Part shown: piece by piece, positions 4,257 to 5,544 of the stretch
Layout of the letters: each line of letters begins with the position of its first letter
Numbering within the stretch: position 1 is the stretch's first letter
DNA from: Methanospirillum hungatei
Lineage (GTDB): Archaea > Halobacteriota > Methanomicrobia > Methanomicrobiales > Methanospirillaceae
Length of the DNA stretch: 5,544 nucleotides
Direction: 5' to 3'
Assembly: GCA_003251955.1 (NCBI GenBank)
Contig: QKDV01000031.1
Coordinates: 1-5,544 of the forward strand
Made by a program: the position numbers and the translations under genes
The notes under the pieces: model-generated
The model's database searches: none
Seen by the model: the letters and a program-made list of their open reading frames with translations, nothing else
What the model was told of the DNA's origin: nothing

Positions 4257-5544
4257 GCCCTGGCCCTCTGGATGGTATAATCGCCACTGACTTTTCCGCT
4301 CTCCATTACGATGATCCGCTCAGCATTCTCTTCCGCGATTCGCATGTTGTGAGTGACCATGATGATTGTGTGGCCCTGTTTTTGGAGTGACTTCATCAAT
4401 GTCATCATCCGGTCTGACTCAACCTCGTCAAGTCCTGTTGTCGGTTCGTCAAGGATAATGATCTCAGGTTCCATGGCGAGAATACAGGAGACTGCCAGAC
4501 GTTGTCTCTCTCCTCGTGAGAGATGACGGGGGTAGATCTGCTCCTGACCATCCAGTCTCACCATCGCAAGGACATCTCTGATTCGGGTGTCAGGATCAGG
4601 TGTTTTGATATTATTCAGTCCGAACCGAATCTCCTCTTCTACCGTGTCAGCGAAGAGCATGGTGTCTGGGTTCTGAAACACGAGGCCCGTGTGACGGACC
4701 AGGGTCATAACCGGTTCACTGGTTGCATCGAGATCAAGCACCCTGATTGAACCTGTATCCGGCCTTAAGAGACCGTTTAAATGTTTAACCAGGGTGGTCT
4801 TTCCTGATCCATTCTCGCCAAGAAGGGCGACAAACTCCCCTGGATAGATTGAGATGCTGACACCATTTAGTGCGCCAATATTTCCATAGGTGTGATGCAC
4901 ATTCTCAAGTCTGATGATAGGATCAGTTCCCTGTGGCGAGTATGGGGAGAGATCAGGATCTTCGTATAGTGCCTTTAGTGTTCCCTGGGCATGAGGAAAG
5001 AGTTCATCAAAGGTTCCTTGCCTGGATATCCTGCCATGGTTGAGTTCAAAAACCCGGTCTGCTACCCCGCGGTATCCTTCAAGGGAATGGTCAACGACGA
5101 TGACTGTTTTTCCTTCAGCCTTTAGGCCTTTGAGGACATCAATGATTTTTCCGGTTGCACGAACATCAAGTTCTGATGTTGGTTCATCAAGGATCAGGAC
5201 ATCAGTATCCATGGCAAGAGCTGCTGCAATGGCAACACGCTGCTTCTGCCCTCCTGATAGGGCATATGGTGGACGTTCACGAAGGTGTGAGATCTCACAG
5301 AGCTTCATTACCTGTTCGATCCTCTCCCGTCTTTCTGCTATCGTTGCAAGTCGCGTCTCAAGACCTGATGCGATCTCCTCTTCCACACTGGTGAAGATGA
5401 GCTGTGCATCAGCGTCGTCAAATACCATGCTGATGTACTGGTTGAGCTGACTCATCCCCTCATACTCTGCTATGGGGTGGCCCTGAAAAGAGAGATGTCC
5501 GGTGAGTGTCCCACCAAGTTCATGCTGAAGAATCCCAGCAAGTG
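4253..5544 (-). CDS. ECF transporter double ABC ATPase (EcfA1-EcfA2 fusion), 5' partial
   Basis: The frame is open to the right edge, so 429 residues are visible and the true start and first Walker A lie outside. Numbering from the Met at 5455, which is probably internal, domain 1 shows a Q-loop region VFDDADAQL (11-19), signature LSGGQ (66-70), Walker B VLILDEP (86-92) and His123. A linker of about 45 residues leads to domain 2: Walker A GENGSGKT (213-220), Q-loop VFQNPD (259-264), signature LSRGE (312-316), Walker B IIILDEP (332-338) and His369. ATP hydrolysis by the pair drives EcfT and the S component at the membrane. Two oddities stand out: Asp13 replaces the usual Q-loop Gln in domain 1, and the domain 2 signature is LSRGE. 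The open frame upstream reads LAGIL and continues in-family, confirming that the protein extends beyond the Met. It is coupled to ecfT by ATGA overlap. Confidence 0.92.
   Translation of the reverse strand, partial: LAGILQHELGGTLTGHLSFQGHPIAEYEGMSQLNQYISMVFDDADAQLIFTSVEEEIASGLETRLATIAERRERIEQVMKLCEISHLRERPPYALSGGQKQRVAIAAALAMDTDVLILDEPTSELDVRATGKIIDVLKGLKAEGKTVIVVDHSLEGYRGVADRVFELNHGRISRQGTFDELFPHAQGTLKALYEDPDLSPYSPQGTDPIIRLENVHHTYGNIGALNGVSISIYPGEFVALLGENGSGKTTLVKHLNGLLRPDTGSIRVLDLDATSEPVMTLVRHTGLVFQNPDTMLFADTVEEEIRFGLNNIKTPDPDTRIRDVLAMVRLDGQEQIYPRHLSRGERQRLAVSCILAMEPEIIILDEPTTGLDEVESDRMMTLMKSLQKQGHTIIMVTHNMRIAEENAERIIVMESGKVSGDYTIQRARA

Noticed and set aside
3850..4290. A 146-residue + strand open frame opposite ecfT
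   Set aside because: It is an antisense shadow of the strongly supported ecfT; its product is Arg/Thr/Pro-rich and low in information.
5040..5450. A 136-residue + strand open frame opposite the first ATPase domain
   Set aside because: Its Ser/Arg-rich product is what the reverse strand of conserved ABC motifs yields; no start signal is seen.

Overview
The window looks like chromosome from a methanogenic euryarchaeon, most plausibly of the order Methanomicrobiales (Methanospirillum-like). That placement is inferred from protein character, not from a search. Supporting it are an archaeal ribosomal gene string (L7Ae, S28e, L24e, nucleoside diphosphate kinase), Shine-Dalgarno sites matching an archaeal GGAGGTGAT consensus, U-rich terminators without strong hairpins, a DUF2298-type membrane protein, and TPR lipoproteins typical of methanogen accessory content.

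Layout, left to right: (1) positions 1-354, the C-terminal end of a DUF2298/YYY-type membrane protein, + strand. (2) 355-500, a 146-base leader with candidate TATA boxes and, just before the start codon of rpl7ae, a compact hairpin with tandem G.A pairs that looks like a kink-turn, the RNA shape L7Ae itself binds. (3) 501-1731, a tight + strand operon rpl7ae-rps28e-rpl24e-ndk with gaps of 3 to 8 bases, closed by a T-rich terminator. (4) 1807-3390, two tandem related genes for secreted lipoproteins made of TPR repeats; the second starts at TTG. (5) 3391-3470, a convergent intergenic region with T-rich tracts on both strands. (6) On the - strand from the right edge to 3471, an ECF-type transporter module: a double ABC ATPase (5' end outside the window) overlapping by ATGA with the EcfT transmembrane coupling protein.

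How they work together: the first operon supplies ribosomal proteins, the shared L7Ae RNA-binding protein and NTP balancing. Its leader suggests that L7Ae limits its own translation, an arrangement reported for other archaea but one I can only infer here. The TPR lipoproteins probably act as protein-binding scaffolds on the outer face of the membrane. The ECF module energises uptake of a vitamin or metal; its substrate-binding S component is not visible. No gene-free stretch exceeds 300 bases. No tRNA, rRNA, CRISPR or insertion sequence was recognised. Nothing here is a clearly new system; the strongest lead is the kink-turn in the rpl7ae leader.
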